Positions 1-7,521 of a stretch of DNA of 15,948 nucleotides are shown one piece after another (the first letter of the stretch is position 1; each line of letters opens with the position of its first letter). Below the pieces are notes generated by a model. The model was not told the origin of the DNA and did no database searches. It saw only the letters and a list, made by a program, of their open reading frames with translations. The stretch is from Candidatus Solibacter sp. (GTDB lineage Bacteria; Acidobacteriota; Terriglobia; Bryobacterales; Bryobacteraceae): NCBI GenBank assembly GCA_017883345.1, contig JADGNT010000021.1, positions 1-15,948 of the forward strand, written 5' to 3'. The translations under genes were made by a program, and so were the position numbers.

Positions 1-1
1 T

Positions 2-100
2 TCGTCGGCAACGGCGGCCAAACCGGTCACCCGTGCGACCGCCGAAAGAGCCATGTCGCGGTTTCTTGAGCGCGTGACCGAGGTCAACCAGAACCCCTAG
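2..100 (+). CDS. C-terminal end of an unidentified protein (partial)
   Basis: The frame starting at base 2 is open from the window edge to a TAG at 98-100 and encodes 32 residues ending in ERVTEVNQNP. The other forward frame tested (from base 1) stops within the first 70 bases. The composition (Ala/Thr/Arg-rich, ending in an amphipathic stretch RFLERVTEV) is plausible for a protein tail, and codon third positions are GC-rich. I do not recognise the family, and the start lies outside the window. It could also be a chance open frame, since only 33 codons are visible. Confidence 0.4.
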   Translation, partial: SSATAAKPVTRATAERAMSRFLERVTEVNQNP

Positions 101-260
101 TCGGCTTCTCGGCGACAACATGCGACCGCACGCCGAGGACACGGCTCTCCATCGGAACCCCCTTTGTGAGATCGGCTGGGACGATTGGGCTGCTTGACAG
201 CTCGCACGTGCAGCCACTTTCCGGTCACGCCCGCCTTGGCTTTCGCGGATTCACGCCCTG

Positions 261-269
261 TGCTATACC
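261..269 (+). promoter_or_regulatory. Extended -10 promoter element just upstream of the polysaccharide-lyase-like gene
   Basis: TGCTATACC is a TGn-extended -10 box (TATACC, 4 of 6 to TATAAT). It ends 13 bases before the ATG at 283, so transcription would start about 6-7 bases before the codon and leave no room for a Shine-Dalgarno site. TTTCGC at 241-246 sits at the right 17-base spacing but is a weak -35. The same layout recurs before the genes at 3955, 5322 and 11161. Confidence 0.5.
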
Positions 270-282
270 ACGATTAGTCCCT

Positions 283-3200
283 ATGGATACACTCATCCGA
301 TATTCGTTGTTTGCCACGCTGCTGGCCGGCATCGCCCCCGCCGCATCGGTGATCACGACGCGGTTGGAGGATCCTAGGGCGGTCTATCTCTCCGCTGCCG
401 AGTTCGGCGCCAAAGGCGATGGACAGACGGACGATAGCGCCGCCATCCAGGCGGCGATCGATAAGGCGGAGAACCGCGTCCGGGAAGGCATCCTGTTCGT
501 GCCTTCCGGACGGTACCGGGTAACGCGGACGATCTACATGTGGCCGGGCGTGCGCATCTTCGGGTTCGGCGCCACGCGGCCCGTGTTCGTGCTACCGCCG
601 GATACGCCGGGGTTCCAGAAGGGCGTCGGGGTGATGGTAATGTTCACCGGCGCACGGCCTGGCGGCGGGGCGCCCTCTGGGCCGGGCGGAGGCGGCCGCG
701 GGTTCCGCATTCCGTTTCCACCGGTGGGCAGCGTGCCGCCGAATGAGGCGATCGCGGACGCTAATCCGGGAACTTTCTACCCGGCGATGAGCAATATCGA
801 TTTCGAGATCGGCGACGGCAACCCGGCGGCGATCGGCGTCCGGTTCCATGCGGCGCAGCACGCGTACCTGAGCCACATGGATTTCCGTACCGGGTCGGGC
901 CTGGCCGCGCTCACCGAGATCGGGAACTATGCGCAGGACCTCAAGTTCTACGGCGGGCGCTACGGCATCCTCACGGATAAGCCGTCGCCCGCATGGCAGT
1001 TCACCCTGGTCGATTCGGTGTTTGAGGGGCAGCGCGAGGCCGCGATCCGCGAGCACGAGGCGGGACTGACGCTCATCCGCGACACGTTCCGCAATGTGCC
1101 GGTCGGCATCGATATCGACCCCCAGTATTACGACCAACTGTGGGCGAAGGACTGCCGGTTCGAGAACGTCTCCCGAGCGGCAGTCATCATCGGCAACGAG
1201 AAGAGCCACCTGAACGAGATCGGGTTCGAGAACGCGATCGCGAAGGAAGTGCCGACGTTCGCGCTCTTCCGGGAGAGCGGCAGGAAGGTGGCAGGCAAGG
1301 GTCCGGTCTACCGGGTGCGGAGTTTCAACTACGGGCTGATCCTGCCCGGCCTGGGGGCGCCCGGCGTGCTCGGGCAGCGGTACGACGCGGCGGCCCTGAG
1401 CAGTCTGCCCGCGGCCATGCCTCCCGCGATCCCGCCGCTGCCGCCTACGCCGGAGTGGACGAACGTGCGGACGCTCGGCGTCACCGGTGACGGCAAGATG
1501 GACGACACGGGCGCGATTCAGAAGGCAATCGACGGGCATCGGGTCCTGTATTTTCCGAGCGGACTGTATCTCGTGAAGGATACGATCACGCTCAAACCGG
1601 ACACGGTGCTGATCGGATTGCATCCGCTAATGACGCAAATCGATCTTCCGGACGGCACGGCCGGTTTCCAGGGGCTCGGCGCGCCACGCGCGGTAATCCT
1701 CGTGCCGGCGGGCGGGCGGAACCTGATGAGCGGACTGGGCATATACACGGGCGGGATCAATCCGCGCGCGGTGGGGGTGCTGTGGTGGGCGGGGGCGGCG
1801 TCGCTGATGGACGACGTGCGGCTGCTCGGCGGACACGGGAGCGGATCGGCGAATCCGTACAACGCAAACCACACCGCCGATCCCGATCCGCGGAAGCGGT
1901 GGGACGGCCAGTATCCGAGTATTTGGGTGACGAATGGGGGCGGCGGAACGTTCGCCAATATCTGGACGCCGAGCACCTTCGCGCAGGCCGGCTTCTATGT
2001 TTCGGACACGAAGACGCCCGGCCATGTGTACCAGATGTCGTTGGAGCACCACGTACGCACCGAGTTGAAGCTCGACCGCGTGGAGAACTGGGACTTCCAC
2101 GCTCCGCAGACGGAGGAAGAGGCGGGGGAGAGCGCGGAATGCCTGTCATTGGAAATCAGCCGGTCGAAGAACATCACCATCGCGAATTACCATGCGTACC
2201 GGGTGACGCGCTCGCTCACGCCCTTCCCAGCGGCGGTGCGGCTGTACCAGTCCGGCGACATTCATTTCCGGAACGTGCACGTCAATGCGGAGAGCGGATT
2301 TGCCACCTGCGATCAGAACGGCTGCGGCACGTTTCTGCGCGCGAGCAGATTTCCGTACGAAAACGCGATCCAGGACGTGACGCATCACCTGGAGGCGCGG
2401 GAACGGGAGTTCGCCGTGCTGGACGTTCCAGCGGCGCCGGCGGGGCGCCCCTTGGGCCGGGCGCCCGCCAAGGCTTCCGCAGTGCTGGCGCCCGGGGCGA
2501 GTGTTCGAAAACTGGAAGACGGGTTCTTTTCGATTAGCGGCGCGGCCGTCGATTCGGCCGGCAAGTTGTACTTCGTCGACCACTGGCAGCAGCGGATCTA
2601 TGGCTGGTCGGAGGCGGAGGGGCTGACGGTCGAGCGCGATCATCCGCTGGATCCGGTGAACCTGGCGTTCGACAAGTCGGGCAACCTGCTGGTGCTGTCC
2701 TCGGCCGGGGCGCAGGGCACGGTCTATAGTTTCCGTCCGGGCGCGCCTGGCGGGCAGATGACGGAGATTGCGCCGCAGGATACGAAGGCGCGCCCCGGGG
2801 CGCGGGCGGTCCTGCCGGTCAGTTACTGGAATAACGGGGAATTCGCGAATCAACTCAACTTCGACGAGATGACCTACACAACGTTGGGCGAGATGTTCCG
2901 GCGGGACGTATCCGCGCCGAAGGCGAAGCAGTACGTGTCGCCGGACGGAAGCGTGTTCCTGCCGGCTACGCGGGTGTTCCAGCAGGGGCCGTCAGATTAC
3001 ACGGGCTGGCGATTCTCGGACAACCTGGACACACATGGGTTCGTCAGCGCGGCTCCCGGCGAACGGGTGTACGTGAGCAACCAGTCGGAAGACGTCACAT
3101 ACCGGGCGACCGTGAGGGCGGACGGGACGCTGAGCGATCTCGAGCCGTTCGCGCCGCGCGGCGGCGAGTGTGTCGCGGTGGACGGACGGGGCAACGTGTA

Positions 3201-3366
3201 TGTGGCGAACGGACAGATCTTCGTCTACAACCCGGCGGGCAAAGAGATCGGGCGGATCGATGTGCCGGAGCGTCCCATCGACATCGTGTTCGGGGGCGCG
3301 GAGAATCGCACGCTATTCATCCTCGGGCACCACGCGCTTTTTGCGACGCAGGTTGGCGGGGCCTAA
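283..3366 (+). CDS. Secreted double pectate-lyase-like beta-helix protein with C-terminal beta-propeller
   Basis: This 1027-residue protein is probably a secreted polysaccharide-active or polysaccharide-binding protein. I start it at ATG 283 because that begins a signal peptide (MDTLIRYSLFATLLAG, cleavage near residue 20); the upstream extension from 166 is not signal-like and crosses the promoter element. Residues about 35-300 carry the entry motif of the pectate lyase superfamily (FGAKGDGQTDDSAAIQAAID, then FVPSGRYRV). A second copy starts near residue 394 (GVTGDGKMDDTGAIQKAID, then YFPSGLYLV), so the beta-helix module is duplicated. A Gly/Pro-rich stretch near residues 122-150 interrupts the first copy. 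From about residue 741 the sequence turns into short repeats of the form AVDSAGKLYFVD and AVDGRGNVYVAN, typical of SMP-30/NHL-like propellers. The substrate is not readable: this superfamily also includes GH28-like hydrolases, epimerases and non-enzymatic proteins. Confidence 0.8.
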   Translation: MDTLIRYSLFATLLAGIAPAASVITTRLEDPRAVYLSAAEFGAKGDGQTDDSAAIQAAIDKAENRVREGILFVPSGRYRVTRTIYMWPGVRIFGFGATRPVFVLPPDTPGFQKGVGVMVMFTGARPGGGAPSGPGGGGRGFRIPFPPVGSVPPNEAIADANPGTFYPAMSNIDFEIGDGNPAAIGVRFHAAQHAYLSHMDFRTGSGLAALTEIGNYAQDLKFYGGRYGILTDKPSPAWQFTLVDSVFEGQREAAIREHEAGLTLIRDTFRNVPVGIDIDPQYYDQLWAKDCRFENVSRAAVIIGNEKSHLNEIGFENAIAKEVPTFALFRESGRKVAGKGPVYRVRSFNYGLILPGLGAPGVLGQRYDAAALSSLPAAMPPAIPPLPPTPEWTNVRTLGVTGDGKMDDTGAIQKAIDGHRVLYFPSGLYLVKDTITLKPDTVLIGLHPLMTQIDLPDGTAGFQGLGAPRAVILVPAGGRNLMSGLGIYTGGINPRAVGVLWWAGAASLMDDVRLLGGHGSGSANPYNANHTADPDPRKRWDGQYPSIWVTNGGGGTFANIWTPSTFAQAGFYVSDTKTPGHVYQMSLEHHVRTELKLDRVENWDFHAPQTEEEAGESAECLSLEISRSKNITIANYHAYRVTRSLTPFPAAVRLYQSGDIHFRNVHVNAESGFATCDQNGCGTFLRASRFPYENAIQDVTHHLEAREREFAVLDVPAAPAGRPLGRAPAKASAVLAPGASVRKLEDGFFSISGAAVDSAGKLYFVDHWQQRIYGWSEAEGLTVERDHPLDPVNLAFDKSGNLLVLSSAGAQGTVYSFRPGAPGGQMTEIAPQDTKARPGARAVLPVSYWNNGEFANQLNFDEMTYTTLGEMFRRDVSAPKAKQYVSPDGSVFLPATRVFQQGPSDYTGWRFSDNLDTHGFVSAAPGERVYVSNQSEDVTYRATVRADGTLSDLEPFAPRGGECVAVDGRGNVYVANGQIFVYNPAGKEIGRIDVPERPIDIVFGGAENRTLFILGHHALFATQVGGA

Positions 3367-3441
3367 AAGCGAGTCACAAGGAGATCAGCGGCGTCGCCGG
3401 TGGCGGCTGCCTGTCCGCCGCGCCTGGCGCAAACGGCGACT

Positions 3442-3458
3442 TGAGATCGGCGATCTCA
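3442..3458. repeat. Perfect 7-bp inverted repeat with a 3-base loop
   Basis: TGAGATC-GGC-GATCTCA. The arms match perfectly. It lies 76 bases after the stop of the large lyase-like gene. There is no T-run on either side, so a standard intrinsic terminator is unlikely; it may be an operator or a chance hairpin. Confidence 0.4.
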
Positions 3459-3936
3459 GCCACGATTCGCGCCGAGCAGAAGTCCGGCGGCGGTGGCATC
3501 AGGCCGTCGAGGGGATGAGGTCGAAGTCACCCACTGACGCTGTTCCGGCGTTTGAGGCGGCACCTGGTCCGGGTCGGATAGAGAACAGCGTCCGCCGGGG
3601 CGCGCTACCGATCGATCCGCGCCCTTTCGCGGAACATGCCGGCCCATATCGATGCGCAGCCATGTCGCGCCGCGCGGATTACTCCCCACAAGTCGGCCAG
3701 CATCCGCAGACGTGCCTGCGAACGCGAGCGCATCCGGTCCGGTCAACTTCCCGGATTCTCTGGAACGTTTGCTGGTGGGATTTATCAACAGTTGTCAAAT
3801 GGATGCCTTGGCCACGCCTTTGCCTTTCCTGCAACCACGGCCCGCGCAGAGGGTCCTACGACGATGGCCTGGTTCCGGAGAACATCCCACCCGTGTCGCA
3901 TTCGGAGTGGCGCGCAGGGCCGTCACGCCTTGCGGG

Positions 3937-3945
3937 TGATAAACT
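3937..3945 (+). promoter_or_regulatory. Extended -10 element overlapping the leader of the first enolase-like gene
   Basis: TGATAAACT reads as TGn plus TAAACT (4 of 6 to TATAAT). It ends 9 bases before the ATG at 3955, so the transcript would begin at or within a few bases of the start codon. There is no Shine-Dalgarno site in the intervening bases. Confidence 0.45.
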
Positions 3946-3954
3946 GACCTGGTC

Positions 3955-5196
3955 ATGACACGTCGCAAACTGCTTCAGACCGCCATGCTCAGCACTCCCG
4001 CGGCTCTTTTGGCCGATAGGCCCCAGGCCGATCGACCGTTCGCCCAGACAAGGCAGGTGAAGATTACGAAAGTCGAAGTCCTGCACCTTGAGAAGCCGCT
4101 GAAAGAACGCTTCTGGATGGCCAATTCTCCCATCGGCGGCTTCCAGCCGAAAGCTTCCCGCCTGATTGTGACCATCCACACCGACGCCGGCATTTCGGGT
4201 CACGGCGAAGGCTCCGGAGGCGGTGCGGACCTATTCCGCAAAGGCTTCGCCGACCTGGTGATTGGGGAGGACCCGTTCATGGTCGGGAAGATCTGGGAGA
4301 AGATGTTCGCGGTCACCTACGGCCGCGAGCCCTCGACGCGAGGCTGGGCCGCAACCAACGTAATTTCCGCGATGGCGCCCATCGACGCCGCGATTTACGA
4401 CATCATGGCCAAATCCGCGGGGCTGCCGGTCTACAAGTTTCTCGGCGGGTACCGCGATACGGTTCCGGTTTATGTCACCGGCGGTTACTACCGCGAAGGG
4501 AAGGGCATTCCGGAATTGATTACGGAGGTGCGCGGATACGTGGACCAAGGTTTTAACGCCATCAAGCTTAAGGTCGGAGGCATCAGCGGCGGCTTTTCCG
4601 TGGACGACGACTACCAACGCGTGAAGGCCGTCCGCGAGGCGGTCGGCCCGAACGTGAAGTTGATGCTGGATGCGAACCAGGGTTGGGATGTGCCCACCGC
4701 GATCCGAGCGTCGAATCGGATGTACGACCTGGATATCGTCTGGCTGGAGGAACCACTACACTGGTACGACGATGTCGAGCCCCTCAAACAGGTGAAGCTG
4801 AACACGCGGATCCCGCTCGCCTCTGGTGAGCATGAATTGACGCGCTGGGGCGCCCGCAGACTGATGGAGACCGGCGCCATCGAAGTCATGCAGTTCGACT
4901 GCAACGCTCACGGCGGAATCACCGAGTGGCGCAAGGTCGCCGACATGGCCTCGATGTCGTACATCAAGATGGCGCCCCACCACGAACCCGTATTGCACGG
5001 CCATCTCCTGGCGTCCATCCCCAATGGTTACATCCTGGAGTCGTTCGCCAACCCTGACCGCGACCCGTTCTGGTTCGAGATCTACGATCGGAAGCCCCGC
5101 ATCGAAAAGAGTATCCTGTATCTCGACAACACGCCGGGCTTCGGGATCGAGTTCAATCAGAAGGCGCTACAACAGTACGGCACGAAGGTACTGTAG
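3955..5196 (+). CDS. Exported mandelate racemase/muconate lactonizing enzyme family protein (enolase superfamily)
   Basis: This 413-residue protein is probably an acid-sugar dehydratase or related enzyme that abstracts a proton alpha to a carboxylate with Mg2+ help. The mandelate-racemase layout is visible: a KxK base motif (K204, K206 in AIKLKVGG), metal ligands D239 (LMLDANQGW), E265 (WLEEPL) and E292 (ASGEHE), then D315 and a His on the last strands (MAPHHEP, H342/H343). The N-terminal capping domain covers about residues 35-160. The leader MTRRKLLQTAMLSTPAALLA resembles a twin-arginine signal, which is unusual for this superfamily in most bacteria but would place the folded enzyme in the periplasm. 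The KxK motif argues for a mandelate racemase/tartrate/galactarate-type reaction, but the substrate is unknown. The gene has its own start-proximal promoter and is followed 125 bases later by a hydrolase gene on the same strand. Confidence 0.85.
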   Translation: MTRRKLLQTAMLSTPAALLADRPQADRPFAQTRQVKITKVEVLHLEKPLKERFWMANSPIGGFQPKASRLIVTIHTDAGISGHGEGSGGGADLFRKGFADLVIGEDPFMVGKIWEKMFAVTYGREPSTRGWAATNVISAMAPIDAAIYDIMAKSAGLPVYKFLGGYRDTVPVYVTGGYYREGKGIPELITEVRGYVDQGFNAIKLKVGGISGGFSVDDDYQRVKAVREAVGPNVKLMLDANQGWDVPTAIRASNRMYDLDIVWLEEPLHWYDDVEPLKQVKLNTRIPLASGEHELTRWGARRLMETGAIEVMQFDCNAHGGITEWRKVADMASMSYIKMAPHHEPVLHGHLLASIPNGYILESFANPDRDPFWFEIYDRKPRIEKSILYLDNTPGFGIEFNQKALQQYGTKVL

Positions 5197-5305
5197 GCTC
5201 ACCCACGTACCTGCGCTCAATCGCATTGTGACCCGAACCCAGGTCCTATGCTCGACGGGTGGCTTCAGTCGAGAGTGAATGGAACGGGTTTCCAGCCGAA
5301 GATCG

Positions 5306-5314
5306 TGATAGCAT
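5306..5314 (+). promoter_or_regulatory. Extended -10 element that decides the start of the isochorismatase-like gene
   Basis: TGATAGCAT is TGn plus TAGCAT (4 of 6). The upstream candidate ATG at 5313 lies inside this box, while the ATG at 5322 is 7 bases beyond it. This favours 5322 as the real, nearly leaderless start. Confidence 0.4.
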
Positions 5315-5321
5315 GTCTCGC

Positions 5322-6125
5322 ATGAATCCCTCACGCTGGTTCCTGTTCCTCCTGATGGCTCTCGAACTGCCTCTTGTAGGCGCCGCAGACATGATTGTCA
5401 ATCTTCGTTCGCGTGTCGAAGTGTTCAAGGGCAGCGGTGAATGGCGCGCGGTGAGTCTGCAGCAATCCTTGCCTGTGGAAAAGACAGCAGTCCTGATCTG
5501 CGACATGTGGGACAAACATTGGTGCAGTGGCGCCACGGAGCGGGTCAGCGGCCTGGTGGCGAGGATGGCGCCGTTCCTGGAATCAGCTCGCAAACGAGGT
5601 ATCCAGATCATTCACGCACCGTCCGAAACGATGCCTTTCTACCAAGACACGCCTCAGCGTAAACGCGTTCTGGCCCTTGCCAAGATCGATCCGCCCCCTC
5701 CACTCAGTCTGTTCGATCCTCCACTCCCCATCGACGACAAACGCGGCGGGTGCGATACGCCGGACCAGTTCTACAAAGCCTGGACGCGTGAGCATCCCGG
5801 TTTGCGCATCGACTTATCGGACGTGATCTCCGACAGTGGCACGGAGATTTACAGCTTCCTCCGAGAACGCGATATTCGTACCCTCCTGGTCATGGGCGTG
5901 CACACCAACATGTGCGTGCTCAATCGAACGTTCGCCATCAAGAGAATGACCGCGCTTGGTATCCACTGCATTCTTGTCCGGGACCTGACCGACGCGATGT
6001 ACAATCCGCAAGATCCGCCCCACGTCAGTCACGACGCAGGCACGCAACTGGTGATCGAATACATCGAGAAATACTGGTGCCCGACGACGGCCAGTGCCGA
6101 CCTCCTGCGGGCATTCGCTCATTAG
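5322..6125 (+). CDS. Exported isochorismatase-like cysteine hydrolase
   Basis: This 267-residue protein belongs to the isochorismatase-like cysteine hydrolase family, which cleaves amides, vinyl ethers or related bonds with an Asp-Lys-Cys triad. D61 (AVLICDMWDKHW) fits the general base at the end of the first strand, and C198 in GVHTNMCVLNRTF fits the nucleophile, preceded by the usual small-residue strand (LLVMGVHTN). The later motif ILVRDLTDAM is also typical. The start at 5322 gives a clean signal peptide (MNPSRWFLFLLMALELPLVGAAD); longer starts at 5259 or 5313 precede or overlap the promoter box. The protein is longer than the usual 180-220-residue family members because of the leader and an insertion around residues 120-165 rich in Pro and Asp. 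It sits between two enolase-superfamily genes and ends 3 bases from the stop of the convergent gene. Its substrate is not known. Confidence 0.8.
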   Translation: MNPSRWFLFLLMALELPLVGAADMIVNLRSRVEVFKGSGEWRAVSLQQSLPVEKTAVLICDMWDKHWCSGATERVSGLVARMAPFLESARKRGIQIIHAPSETMPFYQDTPQRKRVLALAKIDPPPPLSLFDPPLPIDDKRGGCDTPDQFYKAWTREHPGLRIDLSDVISDSGTEIYSFLRERDIRTLLVMGVHTNMCVLNRTFAIKRMTALGIHCILVRDLTDAMYNPQDPPHVSHDAGTQLVIEYIEKYWCPTTASADLLRAFAH

Positions 6126-6128
6126 CCC

Positions 6129-7361
6129 TCACCCCCAATACTCTTCCCCCGGCGCCAGGTTCTTCCTCAAGAAGTCCGGATTGATCTCCAGCCCGAGCCC
6201 GGGACCCGTCGGCACTTTGAGCAGCCCCTTGCGCACGTCGGGCGGGTTGCCCGCGGCCATTCCCTCGATGTACCGGCCGGGTCGCCCGAGCTGACTTTCC
6301 GAGCGGTAGAAGTTCTGGATGGACCCGCCGAAATGCGCGTTGGCGTAGGTCAGCACCAGCGAGCCGACGTTGTGCAGCGCCACCGGAATGCGAAACTGCG
6401 CCGCGTAATCCGCAATTTTTCGCGTCCCCGTGATCCCGCCCGCGAACGCAAGATCGGGATGGATGATATCCACCGCCTGGTTGTCCAGGAATGGCTTGAA
6501 TCCGCGCACCATTTCGAGCTTTTCCCCGGTGAGCAACGGCACGCGCGTGGAGCGGCGCAGCGCCATCCACGCTTCGGAGAACGGCGGGTTGAGCGCGTCC
6601 TCAATGAACAGAGGGTTCATCGGCTCCACGGCCTTGGCAACCGCCATCGCGCTAGGCGTGTCGAGCTCGTTGTGGCAATGGACGGCGATGTCGATGTCGT
6701 CACCCACAGCTTCGCGGCAGTTGGCATAGCCGCGCGCCACGTTGCGGAGTTGCTGGGTCGTGAGCGTGGGCGCAAATCGGGCCGCGGGTACGCCCAGCAG
6801 CGGGTCGATGCCGTTCTTGAACGCGGTAAAACCCTCGGGCATCTCTTTGATGCGCTGCGCCCAGTCGCGGCACGAGGATTTGTCGAGCATGTTCAGGTTG
6901 AGGCCATGCGAGTACATCGGGATGGCGTCGCGGAACGGCCCGCCCAGCAGCGTCGAGACTGGTGCGCCAATGATCTTCCCCGCCAGGTCCCACAGTGCCA
7001 TGTCGATGCCGCTGATGGTCGGAATGTGCGCCATGTATGTATGCATCAGCGTTGTCATATTGTGGAAGTGCACCTCGATCGGCAGTGGGTCCTTCCCGAT
7101 CAGCGAACCTTTCATCGTTTCGATGCGTGCCCGCGCCATCGGTCCTGTGGCCCCCGCCTCGCCATAGCCGGTCAGGCCGCTGTCGGTGTCGATCCGGATG
7201 AGGCAATTGCCGGCGATGTTGCGGATCGCCATGGCGCGAACGTTGGTGATCTTGACCCGATTCACATTCGGCGCCGCCATTGCCCTGCAACGGGCGAACA
7301 GCCCGGCGGCAGGCAGCGCGACGGCCACCCGAAGGAGATCCCGGCGAGAAAGCGATGTCAT
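6129..7361 (-). CDS. Exported enolase-superfamily dehydratase-like protein with an atypical metal site
   Basis: This 410-residue protein is a mandelate racemase/galactonate dehydratase-like member of the enolase superfamily. I choose ATG 7361 because it follows an AAGGA ribosome site at a spacing of 7 and begins a twin-arginine leader (SRRDLLRVAVALPAAG). The N-terminal capping domain covers about residues 33-130. The barrel shows E254 (LFIEDAL), E280 (LLTGEKLE), H301/D303 (IIHPDLAFAGG) and H330 (VALHNVGS). It lacks the KxK motif of the neighbour at 3955. The strand-3 metal position, usually Asp, is His here (H228 in IAVHCHNELD), with a second His two residues on, as in the galactonate dehydratase branch where that His is the base. 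A dehydratase acting on a sugar acid is the best guess; the substrate is unknown. It is on the same strand as the MmgE/PrpD gene 160 bases upstream but has its own promoter block. Confidence 0.85.
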   Translation of the reverse strand: MTSLSRRDLLRVAVALPAAGLFARCRAMAAPNVNRVKITNVRAMAIRNIAGNCLIRIDTDSGLTGYGEAGATGPMARARIETMKGSLIGKDPLPIEVHFHNMTTLMHTYMAHIPTISGIDMALWDLAGKIIGAPVSTLLGGPFRDAIPMYSHGLNLNMLDKSSCRDWAQRIKEMPEGFTAFKNGIDPLLGVPAARFAPTLTTQQLRNVARGYANCREAVGDDIDIAVHCHNELDTPSAMAVAKAVEPMNPLFIEDALNPPFSEAWMALRRSTRVPLLTGEKLEMVRGFKPFLDNQAVDIIHPDLAFAGGITGTRKIADYAAQFRIPVALHNVGSLVLTYANAHFGGSIQNFYRSESQLGRPGRYIEGMAAGNPPDVRKGLLKVPTGPGLGLEINPDFLRKNLAPGEEYWG

Positions 7362-7368
7362 ATGCGTA

Positions 7369-7375
7369 TTCCTTT
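7369..7375 (-). promoter_or_regulatory. Ribosome binding site deciding the start of the second enolase-like gene
   Basis: On the minus strand this reads AAAGGAA and ends 7 bases before ATG 7361. It supports this start over the longer frame opening at 7418, which would run through the promoter. This gene therefore has a conventional leader, unlike several neighbours. Confidence 0.6.
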
Positions 7376-7440
7376 CAGACCGCACTATACACCTGCACAC
7401 GTTGTATCGCCAGACCACTTTTCTCAGACCACTTTTCTCA
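7372..7440 (-). promoter_or_regulatory. Promoter/operator block A upstream of the second enolase-like gene
   Basis: On the minus strand this block contains a -10 box TATAGT (plus-strand 7384-7389), immediately followed by GCGGTCTGAAA (7373-7383) at the expected transcription start. Two GTGGTCTG half-sites lie further upstream (7411-7438). The half-site resembles those of FadR-subfamily GntR repressors, which often control sugar-acid genes; that link is an inference. The block is about 80 percent identical to 9369-9419, with one 5-base gap. Confidence 0.6.
7411..7438. repeat. Two perfect tandem copies of a 14-base unit
   Basis: CAGACCACTTTTCT occurs at 7411-7424 and again at 7425-7438 without a gap. 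It places two CAGACC (GGTCTG on the minus strand) half-sites 14 bases apart, upstream of the -10 box of the gene starting at 7361. This fits a repeated protein-binding site. Confidence 0.8.
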
Positions 7441-7521
7441 GCCCCCTCCGCGCTTGGCCCCCAAGGATGATCCGCATGCCAGCGGCTTGATATATATGGC
7501 CGATCATGGTGGGGGGTAAAT

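Larger units (their letters stand above)
3367..3954 (+). other. 588-base gap without a convincing gene
   Basis: Open frames run through this stretch on both strands, but none shows a recognisable motif, a good start or consistent coding character. A minus-strand frame ending near 3375 (containing DFCSARIVAEIADLKSPF) looks mildly protein-like but is cut by a stop at its upstream side, so a decayed gene is possible. The stretch contains a short perfect hairpin at 3442-3458 and, at its right end, the promoter of the next gene. No tRNA or terminator with a T-run was found. Confidence 0.5.

Noticed and set aside
194..199. Perfect TTGACA as a -35 for the first large gene
   Set aside because: Nothing like a -10 lies 16-18 bases downstream, and it is 64 bases from the TATACC box.
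592..1623. Minus-strand open frame of 343 codons inside the lyase-like gene
   Set aside because: Arg/Asp/Val-rich antisense shadow typical of high-GC DNA; no motif, and the plus strand carries clear family motifs throughout.
3456..3788. Minus-strand open frame of 110 codons in the 588-base gap
   Set aside because: No known motif, no ribosome site, and composition like other chance frames here; kept only as part of the gap description.
5313..5321. ATG 5313 as the start of the isochorismatase-like gene
   Set aside because: It lies inside the candidate -10 box; ATG 5322 gives a cleaner signal peptide.
6333..7490. Plus-strand open frame of 385 codons across the second enolase-like gene
   Set aside because: Mirror of the minus-strand coding pattern, and it runs through the promoter block of the real gene; no recognisable motif.
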